DNA from: Candidatus Methylomirabilis sp.
GTDB taxonomy: Bacteria > Muiribacteriota > Ozemobacteria > Ozemobacterales > Ozemobacteraceae
Reading direction: 5' to 3'
DNA length: 64,000 nt
NCBI GenBank assembly: GCA_020722725.1
Contig: DYKG01000016.1
Location: 1-64,000, forward strand
The translations under genes and the position numbers were made by a program. This document shows, one piece after another, positions 1 through 8,071 of this stretch. Position 1 is the stretch's first letter, and each line of letters starts with the position of its first letter. Under the pieces are notes generated by a model, which worked only from the letters and a program-made list of their open reading frames with translations, was not told the DNA's origin and ran no database searches.

Positions 1-165
1 GTTTCAGGCATAAGATGATTTCTTGCGACCAATAGAAAAACCCCTGCCAGGGTTGAAGCAATCGCGCATGCAATGGAAATATCTCTTCGATAAACCACTC
101 GTTTTTTTTGCGGTATTGCCCCCATCAGCAAAGTGGTGGCAGGCACTGTAATGAATTGATCATCA
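1..165 (-). pseudogene. Out-of-frame continuation of the Npt/MFS-like gene
   Basis: In the minus strand, one frame away from the gene that stops at 125, an open stretch runs from about 165 to base 1. It reads ITVPATTLLMG, then AIPQKKRVVYRRD, then a hydrophobic segment ending in VFLLVARNHLMP. A cytoplasmic basic loop followed by a membrane helix is what the truncated transporter would be expected to have next. A -1 shift somewhere around 140-170 joins the two frames. It continues beyond the window. A real mutation and a consensus error cannot be told apart from sequence alone. Confidence 0.5.
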
Positions 166-1153
166 CCAGGAACTGCGCCAATGCGACAACGACAAATTTC
201 ATGTTGAAGGAAGCCAAAAGACAAAGTAGAGTTAGAATTGCCGGCACAAAGGTCAAAACTCTACCTACCGGTAAAGAAGAAAATACTTTCTGCATAATAA
301 GAGTCTGCAGGCCGATAACCAGAAGATCAGCTGATGCACCGAAAATTCCCATAAATGAAGCAAGGTCTTTTCCAGAAGAAAAATATGCACTGATCACGCC
401 GGCGAAAAGGAAATCGATCAGATATCGATTAAAAATAATGAGAAATGATGAGATAATCAGCAGTCGTGCCAATGGATGCTTAAGCGAGGCTTCAATCTCT
501 TCTTCACCTTGAATTTTCTCATTAATCTTTTCAGCTTCACCGAATTGTAATCTCTGGTGTTCATAAGGACGCAGAATAAAAACAACCGAAGCAACGATAA
601 TGGCGATCAGACCATTCAAAACAAGAAGGCCATTAAACCCAATCAGATCGACAACAAACTTGAGGGTCAGCCCGCTGAGGATGTATCCAAGGCTGCCAGA
701 AGCATAGATAAAAGGCAAAATTCTTTTTGAATCTCCAAGACTGAGAAAATGATTCAGCATTGCAGTAAAAGCCTGGTTGGTAACTAGATCCGAAAGCATT
801 GCGGTTACAAGAAACCCGATCAACACAACGACTGATTCTGACGGAAGAAACCAGGCAGCAATAAATGAAACCAGAATCATGGGAAGGTTAACTTTTTCAA
901 GAAGCCAGTGACCTTCAAACCCGGCGATATTCGTAATGAAACGATATTGAATGATAATGAATAAAACGTTAACGACCAGGTATACCCAGGGTAATGTGTT
1001 GGCTCCCGCCTTCTCAAGAAAAACCGTCAGAACTGAAAGGTAAAGAAGGTTATTAACCGCTTTGATTAAAAGAAACAATAATGACAGAAGAAAAGTGAGA
1101 TATCTGGCCGAAGCCGCTTTTTCGGCTTTATCAGAACCCTTACTCAACGTCAT
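125..1153 (-). CDS. Nucleotide-transporter/MFS-like membrane protein, frameshifted
   Basis: Polytopic inner-membrane protein with about ten hydrophobic segments. The overall look (paired N-terminal helices, a long central charged loop with a Glu-rich stretch near residues 215-230) resembles the ATP/ADP-translocase (Npt) or wider MFS fold, so it may exchange nucleotides or another solute; the substrate cannot be told. The ATG at 1153 overlaps the end of the upstream sensor gene by 14 bases, and a GTG at 1174 with a GGGA ribosome site is an alternative. The frame ends at 125 with a tail (PPLC) that does not look like a membrane protein, while another frame continues with membrane-like sequence to the window edge. 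The gene is therefore probably frameshifted and also truncated by the window. The family assignment is uncertain. Confidence 0.6.
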   Translation of the reverse strand: MTLSKGSDKAEKAASARYLTFLLSLLFLLIKAVNNLLYLSVLTVFLEKAGANTLPWVYLVVNVLFIIIQYRFITNIAGFEGHWLLEKVNLPMILVSFIAAWFLPSESVVVLIGFLVTAMLSDLVTNQAFTAMLNHFLSLGDSKRILPFIYASGSLGYILSGLTLKFVVDLIGFNGLLVLNGLIAIIVASVVFILRPYEHQRLQFGEAEKINEKIQGEEEIEASLKHPLARLLIISSFLIIFNRYLIDFLFAGVISAYFSSGKDLASFMGIFGASADLLVIGLQTLIMQKVFSSLPVGRVLTFVPAILTLLCLLASFNMKFVVVALAQFLVMINSLQCLPPLC

Positions 1154-2336
1154 TGCCTTTCTTCTGCCGGGCACTTAACCATTCCCGCGACCAGATATCG
1201 TCAATCATCCGGTGTTTTTCAAGAGTATCGACCATTTCATTGAAGGCTGATCCGGCTTCCGCCAGCTCATCGCTGCCTGAAATCTCGACCCGGTAACTGA
1301 TCACCCCATCAGCAACCCGGCGGATTCCATTAACGAGAATATCTATGCCACCGGCAAGGGAACTTGCCATAAGGTAACCGATTGCCACGGCAATAATAAG
1401 GGCTACGGCAAATACCAGCGCAAGGTCCAGCAGAAGCTGGTTCAAAAAAGCCATTGCCGAATCCCAGGGACAAGCTGTCAGCAGATAGCCATCAAAACCC
1501 AGCACTGCCGCCACCGACCCAAGGAATTCCCGCCCCCCGATATTTACCCTGACCGCCTGTGCCCGATCAAGTTCATTTAATTCAAATGAAATTTTGAGAC
1601 CGGCCAAATTTTCCGGAACTTTGCCCTGCCAGGAAATAAGATTTCCAGTTTTATCGGTGAGGGTAATGATATCGTCTTCTTCGCTGGGATACCCACAGAT
1701 TATTTCATGAATGCCAGGATCAGACAAGCTTATGGAACAGCTGATTACCCCGACAACGCTTTCCGGGTCAACAAAATCAAAAACAGGCACGAGAACGAAC
1801 AGCATCTTTTCCTGAAAAGCTGGCGAAAAGCAGCTGGTAAAGGCAGGTTCTGCCTGACGAATAACTTTTTCAAACGCAATATTCAAAGTGCTTTTTGAAG
1901 TCGGCGAAACATTGCTGAAATCTTCCGGGGCAAATTCCACATTATCCTTTCGGTTTCTCAAGGCCACGGAAACAATTGTTTTCTGGCGGGTATAAATTGA
2001 ACAGCTGAAAAAGATTTTCTGCTGATCGAGAAATTCTCGAATAAGCAATGTCTGTTCCTCATTGTTCATTCCTTGAATCATTGGTAGCCGAGCAAGATTT
2101 TCAATCTGCTGATAATAGCTGTTCAATAGAGCTATTATGCCATGCTGTATGGTTGCAGCACGCTGTTTTTGCGTTATAACCGTCTGATCAATCAAATCAT
2201 TGCGCACCTTGAAAGCGATAGTGCCAGAAATTATCAAAAGCGGTAAAGCAGCAGAAATAATTGTAACCAGAACAATACGGTTGCCAATGCGCTGGCACCA
2301 CTTCAAACCTGAAAAGTTTTTTTGGCTTGCCGTCAT
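1140..2336 (-). CDS. Membrane sensor with extracytoplasmic Cache-like domain and HAMP, no output domain
   Basis: 398 residues. One membrane helix near residues 20-42 is followed by an extracytoplasmic region of about 250 residues with the alternating pattern of a double-Cache sensor. A second helix lies near 295-325, followed by a HAMP-type segment (LVNGIRRVADG...DELAEAGSAFNEM). The protein then stops after a short helix, with no kinase, cyclase or methyl-accepting domain. The ATG at 2336 is preferred to a GTG at 2345 because GAAAGGTG sits just upstream of it. It overlaps the following transporter gene by 14 bases, so the two are probably translated together and the sensor may act on, or with, the transporter. 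That coupling is inference; the ligand is unknown. Confidence 0.65.
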   Translation of the reverse strand: MTASQKNFSGLKWCQRIGNRIVLVTIISAALPLLIISGTIAFKVRNDLIDQTVITQKQRAATIQHGIIALLNSYYQQIENLARLPMIQGMNNEEQTLLIREFLDQQKIFFSCSIYTRQKTIVSVALRNRKDNVEFAPEDFSNVSPTSKSTLNIAFEKVIRQAEPAFTSCFSPAFQEKMLFVLVPVFDFVDPESVVGVISCSISLSDPGIHEIICGYPSEEDDIITLTDKTGNLISWQGKVPENLAGLKISFELNELDRAQAVRVNIGGREFLGSVAAVLGFDGYLLTACPWDSAMAFLNQLLLDLALVFAVALIIAVAIGYLMASSLAGGIDILVNGIRRVADGVISYRVEISGSDELAEAGSAFNEMVDTLEKHRMIDDIWSREWLSARQKKGNDVE

Positions 2337-2472
2337 CAGAATCACCTTTCAAGAATTTGTCTTTGAGAATAACCGCAAAAAAAAAATACGCAAATCGGTG
2401 AAAAAAAACTAAGTTAATGAAAAATTTTGTCGATGGTTAAGTTGGGAAATAGAAAAAATTCAGGAGGCAGAT

Positions 2473-2646
2473 ATGAAGTTGAACCAGGAAGAAGCATATT
2501 ACATTCTGACAAATCTAGACACTTTCGTCAGCCGATTTGAGGCCACCACCAGAAAGAAAGTCACACCAGGAGCCCTGCAGATAATTCAGGAAATCCTTAC
2601 CGAAGCCTCATTCCCAGATAAAATCTCAGCAGCCAATCTACACTGA
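2473..2646 (+). CDS. Small uncharacterised protein, 57 aa
   Basis: A short reading frame with a near-perfect ribosome site: AGGAGG at 2462-2467, five bases before the ATG. The product begins MKLNQEEAYY and ends SAANLH. It is soluble, predicted largely helical, and has a basic TTRKK patch in the middle. It stands alone on the plus strand, divergent from the sensor/transporter pair, and is followed by a strong hairpin terminator at 2711-2748, so it looks like a complete one-gene transcription unit. I do not recognise a family and do not assign a function. The ribosome site and the terminator placement are the reasons for calling it real. Confidence 0.6.
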   Translation: MKLNQEEAYYILTNLDTFVSRFEATTRKKVTPGALQIIQEILTEASFPDKISAANLH

Positions 2647-2710
2647 AACCAAGTCGGGATACAGCCAGATTGCTCGTCAGAGCAGAGTGCTGAAAAATAT
2701 TCCGGCTTAA

Positions 2711-2748
2711 AAAAACCGCAGCGGATGTCCGCTGCGGTTTTTGTTTTT
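2711..2748. terminator. Bidirectional intrinsic terminator
   Basis: A perfect 10-bp GC-rich stem (CCGCAGCGGA / TCCGCTGCGG, 2715-2724 and 2727-2736) with a two-base nominal loop, flanked by an A-run on the left and a T-run on the right. It can therefore end transcription from both the small plus-strand gene and the minus-strand lipoprotein gene that converge here. Confidence 0.85.
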
Positions 2749-2763
2749 TCAACAAAATCAGAC

Positions 2764-3600
2764 TTACATGGCAGTGAAATAGTGGGTGATCCTATGGGTT
2801 TGCCCATCGGCAGTTGTAACATTTACGATGCAGGTATAATAACCAGAATTATCAGGCGTAACTGAAAACATATATTCATTGCTGGCCGAATCAAGCCCAG
2901 CCCATGGCTGATATGAAGTTGCAGGTGTTACAGATTCGACAGTAACGCCTGTAATGGATGTGACGTTAGATGGTATGAGGAAATAAGTTGCTTCGAAGTG
3001 ATTGCCGACTGGGATAGAAGATGAATTAAAGGAGCTCAAAACCTCGTAAGACGGGGTAGGTGCAATCGTGGGCGGAAGTTGAGGAGTGCCAGATCTTTCA
3101 ATAATCTTTTCCTGGTAAGCCGGTGAAGTATCAGAGGGCTTTTCATACTCGTCAATCCCGACCTGACCAATAAGAGGAGCGAACCAGACAACCTTTTTAG
3201 AGGTATGTTCTGTGTTGTTGACCACAAAAGTTTCGACCATTTCAACCGGGACAGCGTCGAATGTTCCCAGGCTTGTAGTATATGCCTGTGGATAGCCAAA
3301 AGTCATACCAACCGTATGATTAACCACATCTCCTGAGTCTTGAGTTGTAAAGGAAACCGTATGACCAGACCCAAAAGCATGAAAAGATTCGAAAAATTTG
3401 AAAGGAACTCCGTTGTTCACTTCGCTGGAGTAAACCCATAATCCGTCTGGTTGCTGGGAATAATAGTCTCCAGAGCCGGAGACCACAGGGGTAGAACTCG
3501 TGCGTAAAGCATTGAGAATTGAAGTATAAGCATAGTCGGTGGTGACAAGGTAATAATTCTTGCCATCCTTAGACGGTAGGCAAAGAAGAAAAAGACCTGG
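2764..3600 (-). pseudogene. C-terminal part of a frameshifted lipoprotein
   Basis: About 275 residues of Ser/Thr-rich, beta-looking sequence. It begins around PSKDGKNYYLV and ends with an Ig-like stretch (PDNSGYYTCIVNV...HRITHYFTAM). There is no plausible start of its own: the open frame reaches back to 3729, but the residues upstream of about 3595 are the wrong-frame reading of the preceding lipoprotein. A +1 shift near 3570-3600, in a T-rich stretch, would join the two into one lipoprotein of about 465 residues. PTIAPTPS in the middle looks like a linker before a C-terminal Ig-like domain, which would probably be displayed on the periplasmic or outer surface. Function unknown. Confidence 0.55.
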
Positions 3601-4162
3601 TCGACTTACTGTTCTGCAAAACTCCGTTGTAATAGGTTGAATAGGTCGCATACGAACCAGGAACGATCGGGAAATAGGTTGATGATAAAAAACCGGACAA
3701 GTGATCGATAGCATTGTTACCCAAGACAATTGTTTCGATCATCCAGACACCATTTTCTTTTATCAGGGCGAAGGTCAGGTAAAGCGGCTGCCCATTGCTC
3801 AGCTTATAGTAAGCTTTTACGGTGGCAAGAGTGTCGGTGGGCTGAAAAATATCACTATCGCTCACGGTGAACGGATAGTAGCTTCTCTCATCATTGGAGT
3901 CATAAATATCCGCGCCAAAGTCATAAACCATAAGGGTTTTAACCCCTGATTCAGATGTTTGTGAAGTCTGGGCAAGATATTGATTCGCCGTCTGTGAATC
4001 GCGGGCGGCGATCGAATTCATGAAACCTTTGAGAGTAGCATTTATTCCAGCCACATCCTTGGTTACCGGTGCGGCAGAACCGCCACCACCACCCGAGCAT
4101 CCTGGCAGTCCGGACAGAGCTATTATTGTTAAAAGAACAAAAAGGCCCCTTATTGAGTACAT
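3569..4162 (-). CDS. N-terminal part of a frameshifted lipoprotein
   Basis: 197 residues. The signal peptide ends in a lipobox (LPGC, Cys22) followed by a Gly-rich spacer, so the mature protein should be lipid-anchored. Residues 40-150 have the make-up of a small alpha+beta domain (a helix ending NSIAARD, then strands such as TVKAYYKLSNG and GVWMIETIVLG), reminiscent of the NTF2-like folds common in secreted bacterial proteins; that is inference. The frame closes at 3569, and the adjacent frame carries the rest of the protein. GAGAGG lies 7 bases before the ATG. It is last in an operon behind the FecR-domain and beta-barrel genes, each about 20 bases apart. Confidence 0.6.
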   Translation of the reverse strand: MYSIRGLFVLLTIIALSGLPGCSGGGGGSAAPVTKDVAGINATLKGFMNSIAARDSQTANQYLAQTSQTSESGVKTLMVYDFGADIYDSNDERSYYPFTVSDSDIFQPTDTLATVKAYYKLSNGQPLYLTFALIKENGVWMIETIVLGNNAIDHLSGFLSSTYFPIVPGSYATYSTYYNGVLQNSKSTRSFSSLPTV

Positions 4163-4183
4163 CTTTTTGCCTCTCTATTTTGA

Positions 4184-6193
4184 TCAGAACTCGTATTCCA
4201 GCCCACCATAGAACTCAGTGATGGTCATTGGTCTGGTGAAATCCCACAGTAGCTCCTGAGATCTGGTGTCAAACTGGCGATAGAAGGTCTTCTCCCATGA
4301 GGCTTTGAGTTTAAGCTTGAGAACATCATTCAAAGCAACATTGTAGCGAACTTCAGTCAGAGGCTGAGCTTCGGCTTCCCAGCCAGTGCTGAGATTATTG
4401 CCATTTCTGAATGAGAATTTTTTCCAGCTCTGTTCCAATTTCCAGTCATACTTGCTGCCTTTAGCATAAGAGAACACAAGCCCGCTCAGGAAATAGCGGA
4501 AATCACGATAAACGATCTGATCATATATTCTTGAAAGGTATTCGTTGTTCCAGGTCAAAGCAATACCACTGCGCAGAGCCCATGAAAGCCTGGCATTAAA
4601 AAGGTTTTCCTTGAAATCCATTACTTCGCCTTCTACCGAATTGCGCACGTGGAAAGTATCGTCAACTCTGATTTTGAAGGTATCGGTTACCTTTTTCTGC
4701 CACATTCCATGGAACAGGTGGTTTTTATGGGCTCTGAATGTGGTGTTTTCATCGTTGAAAATATAACGATAATCGAATTGGCCTTTACTGTAGCGGTCAA
4801 ATTTCATGCGTGCAGCAGAGAAGAAATTCAGCTGAGCGTAGCCTCTGGGCTCGTCAGCAAGATAATTTCTTTTCTGGTACTGACCTTCTACCAGGTAAGT
4901 CAGGCTGTCATGAACCGGCAGTTCATAGTTTACTCTGAAGTAGTTATCCCAGTAACTGGCACGATAAAGATTGATGGCTTCGCGATCATACATGCGGCGG
5001 TCATAGGTATTCGAAAGGCTCAGATCAGCCTTGTTACCACTATAAGTCTTGGAATACTCACTGTAGAGGTTGAAGTTGTCGTAATCAAGATCGTCCACAT
5101 TGCGATATCGTCTCCAGTTGCCGGTCAGTTCAGCAAAAATGTTGCCATTGTCAATAAACCAGGTTTCCTGGTCGGAAAGGTTGAACTGATGGTAATCAGA
5201 ACTTGAATATCTGGGGTAAACACGATACTGGTAACCCATGTTCGCCAATCTTTCACGCTTGCTCCAGCGATCATTAAAATAGACTTCGGTCAGATTGTCG
5301 CGATAATCTTTAACGCCGTTATCGGGATACCATGAGTGCTGAAGGGTGTTTTTGAAGGTCCAGGCGCGGTTGGAATTGACTTTGAGCAGAAAAGCAAGAG
5401 TCAGGTAGTTTTCATGAACCGGTTCGTTTCTTTCTCTTCTGAGAAATCGGTCATCGATATAGAGTTCTCGTTTTTCATCAAATTTGTATTTCAGCGAAAG
5501 TTTAGCCTGACCGAGATTGTTTGGCAGAGCACTTTCAACCGTAGTAAAGGGAACAGCGTTAGACTGGGTGCGATAAAGTTCGTTGCGATTGCGGAAATCG
5601 AGATTCAGCAAACCGCTAACCTCAACCTTTTTGGCTTTTTCTTCAGTTTTAACAGATTCTTCGGATTTGGCGGCAGGCGACTCATTAACCGGTTCAGCAG
5701 TTTTAACTTCAGTTGCGGAAACTGGTTCAGCGGCGGTTTCTTTAACTGCCGCAGACTCTACTGCATCGGCTTTTTCTGGTTCAGCAGCCGGAACTTTCCC
5801 GACTTTCACGAATTTCTGCGTATAGAAATTGCGGTTTTCACGGTATAGATCTTCAATGCGTGAAAAGCCTTCGAAAAGCTGAGGACGATCTGCAGGATAA
5901 TCGCCTGAAACGGTAGTAAACAGGTCTTCCATAAGGTCGAAGCGTTTCTGAACGTAATCCATGATATCGTCAGCATCTTCAGCGATGATGCGGAATTCAT
6001 TGCTGTCAACCGGAATCTGCTGATTAACCACTTTGCGATCCAGTTCTTCAAGACGACGCATTGAATTGGCGAAGTCAGGTTCATAGCGGGTGAAGGCATT
6101 CAACGCCCTTTCGCTTGCAACTGAGATTGCGAAAACAGGCTGAACGGCAAGCGTCAGCACGACAAGAATCGTTACCAGTATTGACTTTTTCAT
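4184..6193 (-). CDS. Outer-membrane beta-barrel-like protein with helical N-terminal region
   Basis: About 669 residues from the ATG at 6193, which follows AGGGGG and opens a clean signal peptide (MKKSILV...AVQPVFA). Three parts follow. Residues to about 130 are helical and charged. An Ala/Glu/Val/Lys-rich low-complexity linker runs to about 190. The last 480 residues are dense in alternating aromatic and polar residues (Tyr, Arg, Asn, Asp), with many short strands and a final GGLEYEF. A C-terminal Phe after alternating hydrophobics is the usual signal for barrel assembly in the outer membrane. No transport family is recognisable. It lies between a FecR-domain protein and a lipoprotein in one operon, suggesting a joint envelope function. 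Confidence 0.65.
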   Translation of the reverse strand: MKKSILVTILVVLTLAVQPVFAISVASERALNAFTRYEPDFANSMRRLEELDRKVVNQQIPVDSNEFRIIAEDADDIMDYVQKRFDLMEDLFTTVSGDYPADRPQLFEGFSRIEDLYRENRNFYTQKFVKVGKVPAAEPEKADAVESAAVKETAAEPVSATEVKTAEPVNESPAAKSEESVKTEEKAKKVEVSGLLNLDFRNRNELYRTQSNAVPFTTVESALPNNLGQAKLSLKYKFDEKRELYIDDRFLRRERNEPVHENYLTLAFLLKVNSNRAWTFKNTLQHSWYPDNGVKDYRDNLTEVYFNDRWSKRERLANMGYQYRVYPRYSSSDYHQFNLSDQETWFIDNGNIFAELTGNWRRYRNVDDLDYDNFNLYSEYSKTYSGNKADLSLSNTYDRRMYDREAINLYRASYWDNYFRVNYELPVHDSLTYLVEGQYQKRNYLADEPRGYAQLNFFSAARMKFDRYSKGQFDYRYIFNDENTTFRAHKNHLFHGMWQKKVTDTFKIRVDDTFHVRNSVEGEVMDFKENLFNARLSWALRSGIALTWNNEYLSRIYDQIVYRDFRYFLSGLVFSYAKGSKYDWKLEQSWKKFSFRNGNNLSTGWEAEAQPLTEVRYNVALNDVLKLKLKASWEKTFYRQFDTRSQELLWDFTRPMTITEFYGGLEYEF

Positions 6194-6213
6194 TATGTCA
6201 TCCCCCTGCTTTC

Positions 6214-7878
6214 TTATTTCAGCCACTGCCGCAGCTGACTTTCGAGTGACTCGATGTTCGACTGCAGTTCATTGGCCACTATGCCAAGCTGCTGGAACCG
6301 GTCGCTGATGTTCTGCCAGAGGGCTTCAGCTTCACCCTGTTCAGAAGTCTTGTATTTTGCTCCCTGAGTGGCTCTCATAACCAAATCATAGAGTCGCTGA
6401 GCCGACAGGTAATTTCTTCTGACCCTGGCGTAGTTGTCCATAATTTTGAGGGAAGACTGCAGCCGTCTTTCAGCCACATCGGAGGTTGATGCGCTGATGC
6501 TGTTGTAGGCTGTAATTTCATTCTGCAAAGCAACCATCTGATCAGAAAGCAGGTCATCGATCTGATTCAATTCTGTTATGGTCGAGGGACTGATCTCAAC
6601 AATGGCAAGATCTTTCAGCATGCTTCCGATTAAGGTTTCCATATCTGAAATCTGTTTTATGAGATTTTGTGTATTGACATCGGTGGGGTTTTTCTCGAGA
6701 AGAGCCTGAGCCTTGGCCATCTGTTCTTCCAGGTCATGAAGCTTATCCTGAAGGATATCAATGGCTTCGAGGAACCAATCCTGGCTTTTGCCGTTGGGAT
6801 TATTCGAAACTTCGGTTTTAATCCCGTCAATTTCTGCCGTAACCGAGGTAAATTCGCCCAGAACCATTTCAAGCTCGGTTGATACATCCTCATACAGAGC
6901 GCTCAGTTTGAACTGATAGCGCATTATTTTTACCGCTTCAGACTGGAAACCGAGAATGGTAGTAGATGCTTCAGCGATTTGCCTCAGATAACCGGCAAGA
7001 ACAATTTTATCGTTTGCATTCACATCTGGTAGCGAAATTGCGGCCTCGACTTTTTTTCGCATGCTGGCAAGAATCAGGTTGTCTTCAAGAATAATACCAA
7101 TAAAACGCTCAGCATCCCTGGCAATTTCAGCAGCTTCTTCAGCAGTGATCTTTTCCATTCCGATCAATTTTTCAAACGATGATTTGATTTTGGCGTATTC
7201 AGATCGTTCATTTTCAATAAGGTTTTTGATAGTCTCAGGAATTTCATTCATCTGAATTGACTGACCAAGTTTGGAGGTCTGGTCTTCCCAGACTTTCTGT
7301 TCCTGTTCTACGTTGATTTCAACCTTTTCAGGTTTCACACCTTTTTTTACAACCAGCTCTTCACCTTCAGCCAATTCGATCTGCTCATTTGATTCGCGAA
7401 TCATGATGCTGGCGACACCACGCAGAACCTGAACACGGTTTTCACTGCCATCCTGGTTGGAAGAACAGGTAATATTTGTACCTTTGATACCTGCAACAGC
7501 CTGGCTCATTTCAACATTCATGGTACCGTCTTTCACCATTTTTTTAACGTTAACCCAGACTTTGCCGGCGAGAAGCTCAATCTTGTTTTCCTTTTCCGAT
7601 TCGGTATTCAGAATGATTTCGCTTTCAGGCTTCATGACGAAAGTAGTCATGTCTGTAAGACTGAGAATGGCACTCGCGTCTTTTTTGGTCTGAATGTGAT
7701 CCATTACATTCAGGATCATTTCCATTTCCGCGAATTCCCAGGCCAGGCGATCTTCGTCGGGTCTGACGAGAACTTCACCGCTCAGATCCGAAAACCTGAC
7801 GCCGGAATCTTTGGCCTGTACAATACAGGCTGTCAAGATGAAAAGGACAACAAAGGCAAGTAATCCAACTCTTTTCAT
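6214..7878 (-). CDS. FecR-domain protein with long coiled-coil C-terminus
   Basis: 554 residues. The signal sequence contains both a lipobox candidate (LTAC, Cys18) and a signal-peptidase I site (VQA before KDS), so anchoring is undecided. Residues 25-185 match the FecR fold: a degraded first strand set (VRFSDLSGEVLVRP), then IELLAGKVWVNV, then AGIKGTNITC and VQVLRGVASI, the repeating pattern of FecR periplasmic domains. From about 190 to the end the protein is almost entirely helical and charged, which suggests long coiled coils. FecR domains normally sense or bind in the periplasm, but there is no sigma factor or TonB receptor here, so this is probably a structural envelope protein. It is first of three genes in an operon. 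Confidence 0.7.
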   Translation of the reverse strand: MKRVGLLAFVVLFILTACIVQAKDSGVRFSDLSGEVLVRPDEDRLAWEFAEMEMILNVMDHIQTKKDASAILSLTDMTTFVMKPESEIILNTESEKENKIELLAGKVWVNVKKMVKDGTMNVEMSQAVAGIKGTNITCSSNQDGSENRVQVLRGVASIMIRESNEQIELAEGEELVVKKGVKPEKVEINVEQEQKVWEDQTSKLGQSIQMNEIPETIKNLIENERSEYAKIKSSFEKLIGMEKITAEEAAEIARDAERFIGIILEDNLILASMRKKVEAAISLPDVNANDKIVLAGYLRQIAEASTTILGFQSEAVKIMRYQFKLSALYEDVSTELEMVLGEFTSVTAEIDGIKTEVSNNPNGKSQDWFLEAIDILQDKLHDLEEQMAKAQALLEKNPTDVNTQNLIKQISDMETLIGSMLKDLAIVEISPSTITELNQIDDLLSDQMVALQNEITAYNSISASTSDVAERRLQSSLKIMDNYARVRRNYLSAQRLYDLVMRATQGAKYKTSEQGEAEALWQNISDRFQQLGIVANELQSNIESLESQLRQWLK

Positions 7879-8036
7879 ATGAACCGAGGCTCCTCAAATA
7901 ACATTTTCTGACCAATAGTGTACAGCAAGGTCTGTTTTTTATCACAAATTTTTCAAGGGGTCAATTTTCATCGCAAGTGGAATTTTTTATTGAGGGGCTT
8001 CGGTTAAGGTTCAAAAGAAACTTAAGGGGTGGAACC

Positions 8037-8063
8037 GGTCATTTCGACAGGCTCAATAACCGA
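8037..8063. repeat. Possible short palindromic dispersed repeat (REP-like)
   Basis: A 27-base imperfect palindrome just past the M23 peptidase stop. The outer arms CGGT/ACCG and inner ATT/AAT pair around a central TCGACAGGCTC. The same kind of core (TTCGACAGGCTCA) is often seen in dispersed extragenic palindromes of other bacteria, from general knowledge. No second full copy is visible in this window, so the call is tentative. It lacks a T-run on either side and is unlikely to be an intrinsic terminator. Confidence 0.3.
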
Positions 8064-8071
8064 CAAGGGGC

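Noticed and set aside
5336-5848. Plus-strand ORF of 170 codons inside the beta-barrel gene
   Set aside because: Shadow of the real minus-strand gene; no ribosome site and no family resemblance.
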